The notes under the pieces: model-generated
What the model saw: only the letters and a program-made list of their open reading frames with translations
Databases searched by the model: none
What the model was told of the DNA's origin: nothing
Assembly (NCBI GenBank): GCA_947371645.1
Contig: CANBQJ010000006.1
Coordinates: 1-43,046, forward strand
DNA length: 43,046 nucleotides
Origin: Burkholderiales bacterium
GTDB taxonomy: Bacteria; Pseudomonadota; Gammaproteobacteria; Burkholderiales; Burkholderiaceae
Direction: 5' to 3'
Shown: piece by piece, positions 26,595-34,771 of the stretch
Layout: the number at the start of each line of letters is the position of its first letter
Numbering within the stretch: the stretch's first letter is position 1
Made by a program: the position numbers and the translations under genes

Positions 26595-27455
26595 ATGACC
26601 CGATCCTGGACCCAGGCCTTTCAACACGCTGCGCTGCGCTGGCCAGCGAGACTGAACCGCTTGGCCCTGGTGGCGCTCATGCTGGGTGGCGCCCAGGCAC
26701 ACGCCGGGCTGTTTGAAGACGACGAAGCGCGCCGCGCCGTCACCGAACTGCGCCAGCAGCGGCTGCAGGACATCGAGGCCGACAAGGCCCAGACGGCAGC
26801 ACTGAATGCCCAGATCGACCAGCTCAAGCGCAGCCTGCTGGACATGAACGCCCAGCTGGAACTGCTGCGTGCCGACCTGGCCAAACAACGCGGCCAGGAC
26901 GAGCTCCTGGCCCGCGACCTGTCCGAGTTGCAGCGCAAGCAAAAAGACCTGCAAGGCTCGCTGGACGACCGCGTCCGCAAGCTCGAGCCCCAGTCCATGA
27001 CGCTGGACGGCAAGGTCTTCAAGGTCGACCCCGATGAAAAGCGCGAGTTCGACGAGGCCATGGCCCGCATGCGTGCCGCCGACTTCGCCGGCGGCGCGGC
27101 AGGCATGACCGGCCTGCTGCAGCGTTACCCGTCCACGGGCTACCGCGAATCTGCCTGGTACTGGCTGGGCAACGCCTATTACGGCTTGCGCCAGTACAAG
27201 GAGTCCATCGCGGCCTTCAAGCTGCTGGTGGACACCAGCCCCGACCACCAGCGCGCACCCGAAGCCTTGTTGTCGATCGCCAATTGCTTCAGCGAGCTGA
27301 AAGACCTGGACACCGCCCGCAAGACGCTGGACCTGGTGACGCGCCAGTACCCGCAGGCCGAGGCCGCTCAGGCAGCGCGTGACCGACTGGCCACATTGCC
27401 CGCGCCGCCTGCGCCGGCACCTGCTGCGCCCGCCAAGCCGCGCAAGGCCAAGTGA
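26595..27455 (+). CDS. cpoB: Cell division coordinator CpoB (YbgF)
   Basis: A periplasmic protein that coordinates Tol-Pal with peptidoglycan synthesis at division. Likely signal cleavage is after AHA at 35-37. A long coiled coil follows (~45-130, Leu/Gln/Asp-rich), then TPR-type repeats (ESAWYWLGNAYYGLRQYKESIAAF; landmark YWLGNAYYGLRQY) and a Pro/Ala/Lys tail. Length 286 is normal. GAGG lies upstream of ATG 26595. Its stop overlaps the tcdA GTG start by 4 bases. Confidence 0.94.
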   Translation: MTRSWTQAFQHAALRWPARLNRLALVALMLGGAQAHAGLFEDDEARRAVTELRQQRLQDIEADKAQTAALNAQIDQLKRSLLDMNAQLELLRADLAKQRGQDELLARDLSELQRKQKDLQGSLDDRVRKLEPQSMTLDGKVFKVDPDEKREFDEAMARMRAADFAGGAAGMTGLLQRYPSTGYRESAWYWLGNAYYGLRQYKESIAAFKLLVDTSPDHQRAPEALLSIANCFSELKDLDTARKTLDLVTRQYPQAEAAQAARDRLATLPAPPAPAPAAPAKPRKAK

Positions 27456-28264
27456 GCCTGATCGCTGCCGCCGCCACGCCCGGCAAGCCTGCCGAAGGGG
27501 GGCTGCCCGACGACCAGGCAGACCTGGCGCGCCGCTTCGGTGGGCTGGAACGCCTTTACGGCCCTGAGGCCTATGCCCGCCTGCGTGCGGCCCGCTTCAC
27601 CGTGGTCGGCGTGGGTGGCGTGGGCTCCTGGGCGGCAGAAGCCCTGGCGCGCAGCGGTGTCAGCCGCCTCACACTCATCGACCTGGACCACGTCGCCGAG
27701 TCCAACGTCAACCGGCAGGTGCATGCCCTGACGCCCACGCTGGGCCAGGCCAAGGTGCTGGCGCTGCAAGAACGCATCGCGCTGATCCACCCCGGCTGCC
27801 AGGTCGACGCGGTGGAAGAGTTCATCGACGAGGCCAATGTGGACGCCTTGTTGTCCATGCACGACAGCGACGTCATCATCGATTGCTGCGATCAGGTCAA
27901 GGCCAAGGCGGCCTTGATCGCGTGGGCCTGGCGTGCCGGACGCCCCGTCGTCACCGTGGGCGCGGCAGGGGGCAAGACCCAGCCGCAACTGGTGCAACTG
28001 GCCGACCTGTCTGAAGTGACCCATGACCCGCTGCTGGCCAGCCTGCGGCAACGCTTGCGCCAGCGGCATGAGGCCCCTCGCCAGGGGAGCATGCGCGTGA
28101 GTTGTGTGTTCTCGCGCGAACCGGTGCGGGGCTCGCAGTCTGCGAGCTGCGAACAACCCCAGCAAAGCGGGTCGCTCAACTGTGCGGGCTACGGCTCCAG
28201 CGTGATGGTCACCGCCACCTTCGGGATGGTGGCCGCAGCTCACGCTATGAACTGCGTGCTATAA
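27452..28264 (+). CDS. tcdA: tRNA threonylcarbamoyladenosine dehydratase
   Basis: An E1-like enzyme that cyclises t6A37 to ct6A in tRNAs that read ANN codons. The ATP-binding VVGVGGVGSWAAEALARSG and TLIDLDHVAESNVNRQ are the ThiF/MoeB-type motifs. DCCDQVKAKAALI is present. The C-terminal end with SVMVTATFGM is also typical. Its GTG start at 27452 is coupled to cpoB through GTGA. The length of 270 is usual. Its stop codon lies inside the TATAAT of the tRNA promoter. Confidence 0.93.
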   Translation: MSLIAAAATPGKPAEGGLPDDQADLARRFGGLERLYGPEAYARLRAARFTVVGVGGVGSWAAEALARSGVSRLTLIDLDHVAESNVNRQVHALTPTLGQAKVLALQERIALIHPGCQVDAVEEFIDEANVDALLSMHDSDVIIDCCDQVKAKAALIAWAWRAGRPVVTVGAAGGKTQPQLVQLADLSEVTHDPLLASLRQRLRQRHEAPRQGSMRVSCVFSREPVRGSQSASCEQPQQSGSLNCAGYGSSVMVTATFGMVAAAHAMNCVL

Positions 28265-28265
28265 T
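28257..28265 (+). promoter_or_regulatory. Extended -10 promoter for tRNA-Lys(TTT)
   Basis: TGCTATAAT at 28257-28265 is an extended -10 (TGn + TATAAT). It overlaps the tcdA stop codon and places the start about 7 bases before the tRNA. No strong -35 is seen. Confidence 0.6.
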
Positions 28266-28278
28266 CTTAGGCTTTGCT

Positions 28279-28354
28279 GGGTCGGTAGCTCAGTTGGTAG
28301 AGCAGCGGACTTTTAATCCGTTGGTCGCGGGTTCGAGTCCCGCCCGACCCACCA
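28279..28354 (+). tRNA. tRNA-Lys (anticodon TTT)
   Basis: A complete 76-base cloverleaf. The GGGTCGG acceptor arm pairs with CCGACCC, followed by an encoded CCA. The anticodon loop is CTTTTAA with TTT at 28312-28314. D-arm (AGCTCAGTTGGTAGAGC) and T-arm (GCGGGTTCGAGTCCCGC) are normal. Confidence 0.97.
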
Positions 28355-28396
28355 GCAAAAATGCAGCAAAAAATGTGCATGCCACTCGCAAGGTGC

Positions 28397-28426
28397 ACGA
28401 CAAGACACAAATCTTGTGTATATAAT
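28397..28426 (+). promoter_or_regulatory. Promoter of tRNA-Lys(CTT)
   Basis: TATAAT at 28421-28426 with ACGACA (28397-28402) 18 bases upstream. Between them lies the inverted repeat ACACAA-ATC-TTGTGT (28405-28419), which could be an operator or just part of the spacer. Confidence 0.6.
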
Positions 28427-28473
28427 GAGAGTCTTCGCTGAGTGCTGAAAAGCAAGCGGTTGAAGCAAAGATC

Positions 28474-28549
28474 GGGCTCTTAGCTCAGTTGGTAGAGCAG
28501 CGGACTCTTAATCCGTTGGTCGAGTGTTCGAGTCACTCAGGGCCCACCA
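28474..28549 (+). tRNA. tRNA-Lys (anticodon CTT)
   Basis: A complete 76-base cloverleaf with encoded CCA. The GGGCTCT acceptor arm pairs with AGGGCCC (one T-G pair). The anticodon loop is CTCTTAA with CTT at 28507-28509. It reads AAG, while the neighbour with TTT reads AAA and AAG. Confidence 0.97.
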
Positions 28550-28581
28550 ACTTTCTCTAGGCGCAACATGCGACCTAGACC

Positions 28582-28610
28582 AAAAAGCCACCTTCACAGG
28601 TGGCTTTTTT
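28582..28610 (+). terminator. Strong intrinsic terminator after the tRNA genes
   Basis: AAAAAGCCACCT (28582-28593) and AGGTGGCTTTTT (28598-28609) form a perfect 12-bp stem with a TCAC loop. The T-run ends the plus-strand transcript, and the A-run gives a T-run on the other strand. Confidence 0.93.
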
Positions 28611-28625
28611 CATTTCAGGCACCGC

Positions 28626-29624
28626 GTGTTCAAGAACCTCACCGTTTACCGCATGGGCCCGGGCTGGTCTTTCGACCGCACGGCGCTGGAATCCACCCTC
28701 GCCAAGACGGCCTTTGTGCCTTGCGGCGCCAGCCAGCAACGCAGCTCAGGCTGGGTGCCACCTCGTGGCCAGGCGCACAGCCCCTTCGTCGAGGTGATCG
28801 ACGGCCAGGTGCTGCTGCAGCTGCAAAGCGAGCAGCGTGTGGTGCCGGGCAGCGTGGTCAAGCGCCGCACCGAAGAGATGGCCGAGCACATCGAGCAGCA
28901 GAGCGGGCGCAAGCCAGGCAAGAAGCAGATGAAGGAGCTCAAGGAGCAGGCGCTGCATGAGCTGCTGCCCATGGCCTTCACCAAGCAGTCCGGCACCCGC
29001 GTGTGGGTCTCGCCCAAGTCGCAGCTGCTGATGTTGGACACCGCGAGCCAGGCCCGCTGCGACGAGGTGGTCACGCTGCTGATCCAGGCCATCGACGGCC
29101 TGGTGCTCAGCCTGGTCCACACCGAGATGTCACCGGCCATGGCGATGGCGCACTGGCTGGGTTCGGGCGAGGCGCCCTACCAGTTCAGCGTGGACCGCGA
29201 GTGCGAGCTCAAGTCGGCCGACGAGATGAAGTCCGTGGTGCGCTATGCACGTCACCCCCTGGACACCGACGAGGTCAAGCAGCACATCCTCACGGGCAAG
29301 GTGCCCACGCGGCTGGCCTTGACCTGGCGTGACCGTGTCTCGTTCATGCTCACCGAGAGCATGCAGCTCAAGAAGCTGGCCTTCCTCGACCTGGTGTTCG
29401 AGGGCGCCGGCCTGGCCGCCAGCAAGACCGAGCAGGAAGAAGCGTTTGACGCCAATGCCGCCATCACCATGGGCGAAATGATGGACCTGATTCCTGACCT
29501 GATCGAAGCGCTGGGCGGTGAAAGCGCCACGCTGGGCGGTGCGCCCAAGGCAGCGCCTGTGCAGCCACCCTCGGCCGTTCAGCCCCAGCCACTGCCCGTG
29601 CCGGACACCGAAGCGCCCTGGTGA
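28626..29624 (+). CDS. rdgC: Recombination-associated protein RdgC
   Basis: RdgC forms a ring around double-stranded DNA and limits RecA activity. The start is GTG 28626 (MFKNLTVYRM), the usual RdgC N-terminus; the open frame continues upstream through the terminator and tRNA, which cannot be coding. Landmarks are CGASQQRSSGWVPPRG and KRRTEEMAEHIE. Length 332 is slightly above ~300 because of a Pro/Gln/Ala-rich tail. The start codon lies only 15 bases after a strong terminator, leaving no room for its own promoter there. Confidence 0.95.
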   Translation: MFKNLTVYRMGPGWSFDRTALESTLAKTAFVPCGASQQRSSGWVPPRGQAHSPFVEVIDGQVLLQLQSEQRVVPGSVVKRRTEEMAEHIEQQSGRKPGKKQMKELKEQALHELLPMAFTKQSGTRVWVSPKSQLLMLDTASQARCDEVVTLLIQAIDGLVLSLVHTEMSPAMAMAHWLGSGEAPYQFSVDRECELKSADEMKSVVRYARHPLDTDEVKQHILTGKVPTRLALTWRDRVSFMLTESMQLKKLAFLDLVFEGAGLAASKTEQEEAFDANAAITMGEMMDLIPDLIEALGGESATLGGAPKAAPVQPPSAVQPQPLPVPDTEAPW

Positions 29625-29652
29625 GTGGGTGACCTTGCTTGCCGCCGGGCCG

Positions 29653-30534
29653 TCAGCGCGCCGCCATGGCGCGCGCCCAGGCCACGGTGCGCTCACACAG
29701 CAGTGCGGCGGCTTGTGGGCCGCTGACGGTGTGGTCGGCCTCGGGCAGGTCGATGCGCGCATGCAGCTGATTGACCACCACCTTTTGCCACAGCGGCGTG
29801 CTGAGGGCCTGGTCTTCGAACTCCCGGGCGACGGCGTCGTCCTGGCTCAAGGCGAAGGCCAGGGGCAGCTTGCTGCGCAGGGCCAGGCGGCCCAGGCGCT
29901 CGGGCAGGGGGGCGTGGTGCTCATGGCCGACGTGCGGGCTGCCTGGCGTTGAACTGGCCCGGCGCTTGCGCAGCACGCGCAACACCGTCTTCTTCAGTTC
30001 GATGGCGGCTTGCAAGCCAACCTTGCCTTGCAGCACTTTGGCCCAGAAGGTCCGGCTGAGCAGGCGTTGCACGTAGTAGTGGCGCAGCCGCGTGGTGGCT
30101 TGTCCGGCGTCCGTGCGCACCCACGGGTTGACGAGGATGAGGCCACTCACGCGGGCATCGTGCGGCGCGTACATGCAGGCGGCACTGGCGCCATCGCACA
30201 GGCCCCAGATGACGATGCGTCTCAGGCTGGGCACCTGATGCACGAAGGCGTCCACGGCGCAGGCCAGGTCGGCATCGACGGATTCGAAGCTGCGCGCACT
30301 GTCCAGCGAGTCGCCCATGCCCCGGTAGTCGAAGCGCATGGCAGGCAAACCTTGCTCCGCGGCATGGCGCGCCAGTTGAACGAACAGGCGATGGCTGCCG
30401 ACACGGTACTGCGGGCCGCCCACCACGATCAGCAGGCCGACCTGACCTGGTGGGCCTTCTGCGGGCCGGCTCACGATGCCCACCGACTGCGCGCCCGCGC
30501 AGTCAAACAGGAAGGCGTGTTCTTCGTGCTTCAT
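29653..30534 (-). CDS. Alpha/beta hydrolase 1 of the exosortase A system
   Basis: It matches the family known as hydrolase 1, exosortase system type 1 associated (TIGR03100). VVGGPQYRVGSHRLFVQLAR and FDYRGMGDS are the oxyanion-hole and early-fold motifs. The nucleophile elbow reads GLCDGAS with Cys113 in place of the usual Ser, and His268 in EADHTVSG is the likely catalytic base. Length 293 is typical. The substrate is unknown. It overlaps the second hydrolase gene by 4 bases and is the last gene of the minus-strand operon. Confidence 0.87.
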   Translation of the reverse strand: MKHEEHAFLFDCAGAQSVGIVSRPAEGPPGQVGLLIVVGGPQYRVGSHRLFVQLARHAAEQGLPAMRFDYRGMGDSLDSARSFESVDADLACAVDAFVHQVPSLRRIVIWGLCDGASAACMYAPHDARVSGLILVNPWVRTDAGQATTRLRHYYVQRLLSRTFWAKVLQGKVGLQAAIELKKTVLRVLRKRRASSTPGSPHVGHEHHAPLPERLGRLALRSKLPLAFALSQDDAVAREFEDQALSTPLWQKVVVNQLHARIDLPEADHTVSGPQAAALLCERTVAWARAMAAR

Positions 30535-31349
30535 GGCGGCAGGAGCCTGCGCAAGGCGGCCAAGGAGGGGGCGATCAATGCCGGCGCCGTTTCAATCTCC
30601 GGGGTCTGCCAGAACTTGGGGCCGCCCACACTGAAGCCTTGCACATCCAGCCCTGTGGCTTGCACCTGCTCCAGCCAGCGTTGTGTGCCTGGCAGGAGTT
30701 CACCATCGGCGATGGCCAGCTCCAGCACGTGGGTGGCGCAGCCCGGGGGCGGGTTGAAGTCGGCGCCTTCCAGTCCTGCGGCCAGCTGCGCCGACAGCTC
30801 GTAGCCGGCCACCCAGGTCGATTCACCTCGGGCCAGGCTGTCGCGCAGGTCGGTCAGCACCTGCTGGGCCTGTTTGCTCTGCGCCAGGTCGGCGCCCAGC
30901 CGGATGCGCAGGAACTGCGTGAGGTACTGCTTGCCGGTGAGCACGGGCTGCCAGGCCAGAACGCCGGCCCGGGTCTGTCGGCTGTGCAACCAGCTGCTGG
31001 CCAGCAGGCTGCCGGCGCGCAAGGTCCACAAGGCCATGGGCGCGTTGGCCTGGGTGCGGGCCCATTGCAGCGCCAGGTCGATGTCGTCTTGCCAGCTGCG
31101 CCAGGTGGCGGCGCCAAAGTCACCGGCACTGTCGCCACAGCCGTGGTGATCGACCTGCACCACCAGCCAGCCCGCTTGCGCAAAAGCGTGTGCGGCCTGC
31201 GCAACCATGTGACGCGCGCGGTTGAGCTCTTCGGCGAACGCATGTGCGTGGATCAGGATGCCCACCGGCGGGCCTTCTGGCCGGTTGACGAAGACAAAGC
31301 GCCTGTCCAGGCGTTTGCCCAGGAAGAACACCTCACGCTCGACGCGCAT
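30531..31349 (-). CDS. Alpha/beta hydrolase 2 of the exosortase A system
   Basis: It matches hydrolase 2, exosortase system type 1 associated (TIGR03101). Fold landmarks are IHAHAFAEELNRARHM and VDHHGCGDSAGDF. The position of the nucleophile elbow reads TLRAG (109-113), with Arg111 where a Ser or Cys would be, so classic hydrolase activity is doubtful. Length 272 is usual. It starts six bases after the acyl carrier protein gene and overlaps hydrolase 1. It may act as a partner or a non-hydrolytic binding protein. Confidence 0.85.
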   Translation of the reverse strand: MRVEREVFFLGKRLDRRFVFVNRPEGPPVGILIHAHAFAEELNRARHMVAQAAHAFAQAGWLVVQVDHHGCGDSAGDFGAATWRSWQDDIDLALQWARTQANAPMALWTLRAGSLLASSWLHSRQTRAGVLAWQPVLTGKQYLTQFLRIRLGADLAQSKQAQQVLTDLRDSLARGESTWVAGYELSAQLAAGLEGADFNPPPGCATHVLELAIADGELLPGTQRWLEQVQATGLDVQGFSVGGPKFWQTPEIETAPALIAPSLAALRRLLPP

Positions 31350-31355
31350 GGATGC

Positions 31356-31607
31356 TCAATTCAGTTTGGCCGCGATGAAGTCGGCCAGCGAGCCCACCGA
31401 TTCAAATGTGGACCCGTCGATGTCGTCATCGGCGATGGACACACCAAAGGTTTCTTCGATGGCCGTGATCAGGGCCGCCACGGCCATGGAATCCAGTTCC
31501 GGCAAGGCGCCCAGCAAGGGGGTCTCGCGCGTGAAGCCGGCGCTGCGGCCATGCAAGTTCAAGGTGTCGTCGAGCATCGCCAGGACTTGGCGCACATGGT
31601 TGGACAA
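31356..31607 (-). CDS. Acyl carrier protein of the exosortase A system
   Basis: A small carrier protein that would hold an acyl or amino-acyl group on a phosphopantetheine arm. The attachment site is Ser40 in LDSMAV, with the helix IEETFGVSIADDDID after it. I chose TTG 31607 because AGAGG lies just upstream and the 83-residue product has normal ACP length; the open frame reaches 31718 but without ACP-like sequence. It is the first gene of the minus-strand operon, opposite the acyl-CoA ligase that may load it. Confidence 0.82.
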   Translation of the reverse strand: MSNHVRQVLAMLDDTLNLHGRSAGFTRETPLLGALPELDSMAVAALITAIEETFGVSIADDDIDGSTFESVGSLADFIAAKLN

Positions 31608-31908
31608 GGTGAAACCTCTGTGAAGGTGGGTGTTCGACAGGCAATCCGGCAGGCCGCACACCCGGCTTCCCGGGCCATGCCAGCAAGTCGCGATGGCCCG
31701 GCAATCACGCCTCGGCAATGCGAATGAATCTTAAATAAAGCTTAACATGAAGGCCCCTGTCGGCCAGGGTCTGGCTCCCCTGTCAAAGGGGGGCAGCGCC
31801 CAGGGTGCGCACGCGATCAAGGGGGCTGTGACATTGGACACGCATCCCCTGCATCTTCCGCGGGCAAGATGTGGGGCCAAGCCTGAGCCGACCTTTGACC
31901 ACTTGCCG
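31608..31908. promoter_or_regulatory. Divergent control region of the exosortase-associated operons
   Basis: This 301-base gap separates the two operons. It holds a perfect 9-bp inverted repeat, CCGGGCCAT (31670-31678) and ATGGCCCGG (31693-31701), and three copies of GGCAAT (31640, 31700, 31714). An AT-rich patch (31723-31745), rare in this DNA, may contain the promoters. CCCCTGTC occurs twice (31754-31761, 31777-31784), the second followed by AGGGG to make a small hairpin. I could not fix start sites. Confidence 0.45.
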
Positions 31909-33513
31909 ATGACCGAGTCCCACCTCCTTCATGACCTGATCCAGGTGTCTGCCGCACGCGGCCCTGAGGCGATTGCCCTGACCTTTGGAGACGATCAACG
32001 GTCTTACGGCCGCTTGCAGGCCGAACTCCATGGGTTCGCCGCTGGCTTGATGGAACTGGGGCTGGACCGTGGCGAGCGGGTGGCCGTGTACCTGGAAAAG
32101 CGGCCCGAGCACGTGATCGCGATGTTCGGCAGCAGCGCCGCCGGCGCGGTCTTCGTGCCGGTCAACCCCATCCTCCGGCCGGCCCAGGTGGCGCACATCC
32201 TCAAGGATGGGGGCGTGCGCGTGCTGGTCACCTCGACGCAGCGCCTCGACAGCCTGGGCGATGTGCTCCAGGATTGCCCGGCCTTGTCCTGCATCGTGCT
32301 CACCGATGGCGGCGAGCCCGCATCACCGCCGCGCCAGCAGATGGTTCGTCTGGCGGACTGGCTGCAACGGCCCCCGCGTGCGGGGCACCGTGTCATCGAC
32401 AGCGATGTGGCCGCCATTTTTTACACCTCGGGCAGCACGGGCCTGCCCAAGGGCGTGGTGCTGACCCACCGCAACATGGTCATGGGCGCCAAGAGTGTGG
32501 CCCAGTACCTGGAGAACCGCGCCGATGACGTGTTGCTGGCCGTCCTGCCCCTGTCCTTTGACGCAGGCTTCTCGCAGCTGAGCACGGGCTTTCATGTGGG
32601 CGCAAGGGTGGTGCTGCTCAACCATGTGCTGCCGCAGGACGTGGTCAAGGCGGTGGCCAGGGAGCGCGTCACCGGCCTGACCCTGGTGCCGCCCTTGTGG
32701 ATCCAGCTGGTGCCACAGAAGTGGCCCGCGTCGGTGGCGGCGCACCTGCGCTACTTTGCCAACACGGGCGGGCGCATGCCGCTGGACACCTTGACCGCAT
32801 TGCGCCAGCACTTTCCCGACAGCAAGCCCTACCTGATGTATGGCCTGACGGAGGCCTTCCGCGCCACCTACCTGCCGCCAGAAGAGGTGGACCGCCGGCC
32901 CGATTCCATAGGCAAGGCCATCCCCCATTCCGAGATCCTGGTGTTGCGCCCCGATGGCAGCCCTTGCGATGCCGACGAGCCTGGCGAGCTGGTGCAGCGC
33001 GGCCCGCTGGTGGCGCTGGGCTACTGGAACAGCCCCGAGCGCACCGCAGAGCGTTTCAAGCCCCTGCCGGCCCAGGCCGGCGTGCGCAACGCGGCGGTGG
33101 TGTTGCCCGAGGTGGCGGTGTTCTCTGGTGACACGGTGCGCCGTGACGCCGAGGGCTTCCTGTACTTCATCGGCCGCAGCGACGAGATGATCAAGACCTC
33201 CGGCTACCGGGTCAGCCCGACCGAGGTGGAAGAGGCCTTGTACGCCACCGGGCTGGTGGGCGAGTGCGCGGCCTTTGGCCTGCCCGACGCCAGCCTGGGC
33301 CACGTCATCGCCGTGGTGGTGACGCCTCGGCCAGGCGAGTCGACGCTGGACGCCAATGCCCTGCTGGCCGCCTGTCGCCTGGGCATGCCGCCCTATATGG
33401 TGCCCCGGCGCGTGGACGTGCGCTCGGGTGGCCTGCCTCGCAACCCCAATGGCAAGATGGACCGCACCTTGTTGGCCGCCCAGTTGAAAGATCAGAAAGG
33501 TCAGGATGTCTGA
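31909..33513 (+). CDS. Acyl-CoA ligase (AMP-forming) of the exosortase A system
   Basis: An adenylating enzyme of the group annotated as acyl-CoA ligase, exosortase A system-associated (TIGR03098). The AMP-binding loop YTSGSTGLPKG begins at residue 172. YGLTEAFRATYLPPEEVDRR carries the adenine motif, and GRSDEMIKTSGYRVSPTEVEE is the hinge and C-terminal domain, with the catalytic Lys in NPNGKMDR. ATG 31909 (MTESHLLHDL) gives 534 residues, as expected; an ATG at 31747 would add 54 unlike residues. It may load the neighbouring ACP. The next gene overlaps it by 8 bases. Confidence 0.9.
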   Translation: MTESHLLHDLIQVSAARGPEAIALTFGDDQRSYGRLQAELHGFAAGLMELGLDRGERVAVYLEKRPEHVIAMFGSSAAGAVFVPVNPILRPAQVAHILKDGGVRVLVTSTQRLDSLGDVLQDCPALSCIVLTDGGEPASPPRQQMVRLADWLQRPPRAGHRVIDSDVAAIFYTSGSTGLPKGVVLTHRNMVMGAKSVAQYLENRADDVLLAVLPLSFDAGFSQLSTGFHVGARVVLLNHVLPQDVVKAVARERVTGLTLVPPLWIQLVPQKWPASVAAHLRYFANTGGRMPLDTLTALRQHFPDSKPYLMYGLTEAFRATYLPPEEVDRRPDSIGKAIPHSEILVLRPDGSPCDADEPGELVQRGPLVALGYWNSPERTAERFKPLPAQAGVRNAAVVLPEVAVFSGDTVRRDAEGFLYFIGRSDEMIKTSGYRVSPTEVEEALYATGLVGECAAFGLPDASLGHVIAVVVTPRPGESTLDANALLAACRLGMPPYMVPRRVDVRSGGLPRNPNGKMDRTLLAAQLKDQKGQDV

Positions 33514-34771
33514 GCAAGCCCCGCTGTTGCCCGTGCACGCGCCCTCCAGCTTTTTTCCCGAGCGCGACGAGGCCTGCCATGTCGGTGGTCAAGAGGGCGG
33601 CCTGCCCCTGCTGCGCCTGGCTGCGCGCGTTGGCCGCACGCCGTTTTATGCCTATGACCGCTCGGCCCTGAGTGCACGCGTGGCCCAGTTGCGTGCCACC
33701 TTGCCTTCGGGCTTGCGCATCAGCTATGCGATGAAGGCCAACCCCATGCCAGCTGTGGTGCAGCACATGGCGGGTTTGCTGGACGGGCTGGACGTGGCCT
33801 CTGTGGGTGAGATGAAGGTGGCCCTGGATGCCGGGATGCACTGCCAGCACATCAGCTTTGCGGGCCCGGGCAAATCGGAAGCGGAGCTGTGGCAGGCTGT
33901 GGCCGCCGGCATCTTGCTCAACCTGGAGTCCATGCGCGAGCTGCCCATCCTGGCGGCCGCGTCGCAGCGCCTGGGCTTGGCTGCCAGGGTGGCCGTGCGC
34001 GTGAACCCCGACTTCGACCTCAAGAGTTCGGGCATGAAGATGGGCGGTGGGCCCAAGCAGTTCGGCATCGACGCCGAAGCCGTGCCCCAGGCGCTGGCCG
34101 AGATCGGCGCCCTGGGCCTGCAGTTCGAAGGTTTCCACATCTATGCCGGTTCGCAGAACCTGCAGGCGGCTGCCGTCACCGAGGCGCAGCAGAAGTCGTA
34201 TGAACTGGCGCTCAGGTTGGCGGCCTTGGCGCCAGCGCCCGTGCGCCACCTCAACCTCGGTGGAGGCTTCGGCATCCCCTATTTCCCCGGTGACAAGCAC
34301 CTGGAGCTGGGCCCCATCGGCGACAAGTTGTCGGCCTTGGTGGACGCCGCGCGCCAGGACATGCCGCAGGCGCAGTTGTCCATCGAGCTGGGCCGCTACC
34401 TGGTGGGCGAGGCAGGGCTCTACGTCAGCCGCGTGTTGGACGTGAAGGTCTCGCGTGGCCATGTCTACGCGGTCACCGATGGCGGCTTGCACCACCACCT
34501 GTCGGCCTCGGGCAACTTTGGCCAGGTGATCCGCAAGAACTACCCCGTGCGCCTGGTCAAGGCCGGGGCAGGGGCGGCCAATGCGCCGCTGAGCCCGGTG
34601 TCCGTGGTCGGTCCCTTGTGCACGCCGCTGGACCTGCTGGGCGACCGCTGCAAGCTGCCGCCGGTGGAGGTGGGCGACCTGGTGGTGATCGGCCAGTCGG
34701 GCGCCTACGGTGCATCGGCCAGTCCGCAGGGCTTCCTGGGCCACCCGGCTGTCACCGAAGTGCTGGTCTGA
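33506..34771 (+). CDS. PLP-dependent decarboxylase of the exosortase A system
   Basis: A fold-III decarboxylase related to diaminopimelate decarboxylase (LysA) and assigned to TIGR03099. PLP-binding Lys77 lies in ISYAMKANP. GFHIYAGSQNL and HLNLGGGFGIPY are the cofactor-phosphate motifs, and ELGRYLVGEAG and GPLCTPLDLLGDR are the dimer active-site motifs. The product has 421 residues. It overlaps the ligase by 8 bases and the glycosyltransferase by one, so the three are tightly coupled. The amino acid substrate is unknown. Confidence 0.92.
   Translation: MSEQAPLLPVHAPSSFFPERDEACHVGGQEGGLPLLRLAARVGRTPFYAYDRSALSARVAQLRATLPSGLRISYAMKANPMPAVVQHMAGLLDGLDVASVGEMKVALDAGMHCQHISFAGPGKSEAELWQAVAAGILLNLESMRELPILAAASQRLGLAARVAVRVNPDFDLKSSGMKMGGGPKQFGIDAEAVPQALAEIGALGLQFEGFHIYAGSQNLQAAAVTEAQQKSYELALRLAALAPAPVRHLNLGGGFGIPYFPGDKHLELGPIGDKLSALVDAARQDMPQAQLSIELGRYLVGEAGLYVSRVLDVKVSRGHVYAVTDGGLHHHLSASGNFGQVIRKNYPVRLVKAGAGAANAPLSPVSVVGPLCTPLDLLGDRCKLPPVEVGDLVVIGQSGAYGASASPQGFLGHPAVTEVLV

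Noticed and set aside
28524..28625. Upstream extension of the rdgC frame to an ATG at 28524
   Set aside because: It runs through the 3' part of tRNA-Lys and the terminator; the conserved N-terminus begins at GTG 28626.
31747..31908. ATG 31747 as start of the acyl-CoA ligase
   Set aside because: The extra 54 residues are Gly/Pro/Ala-rich, do not resemble the family and cross repeated and hairpin sequence.
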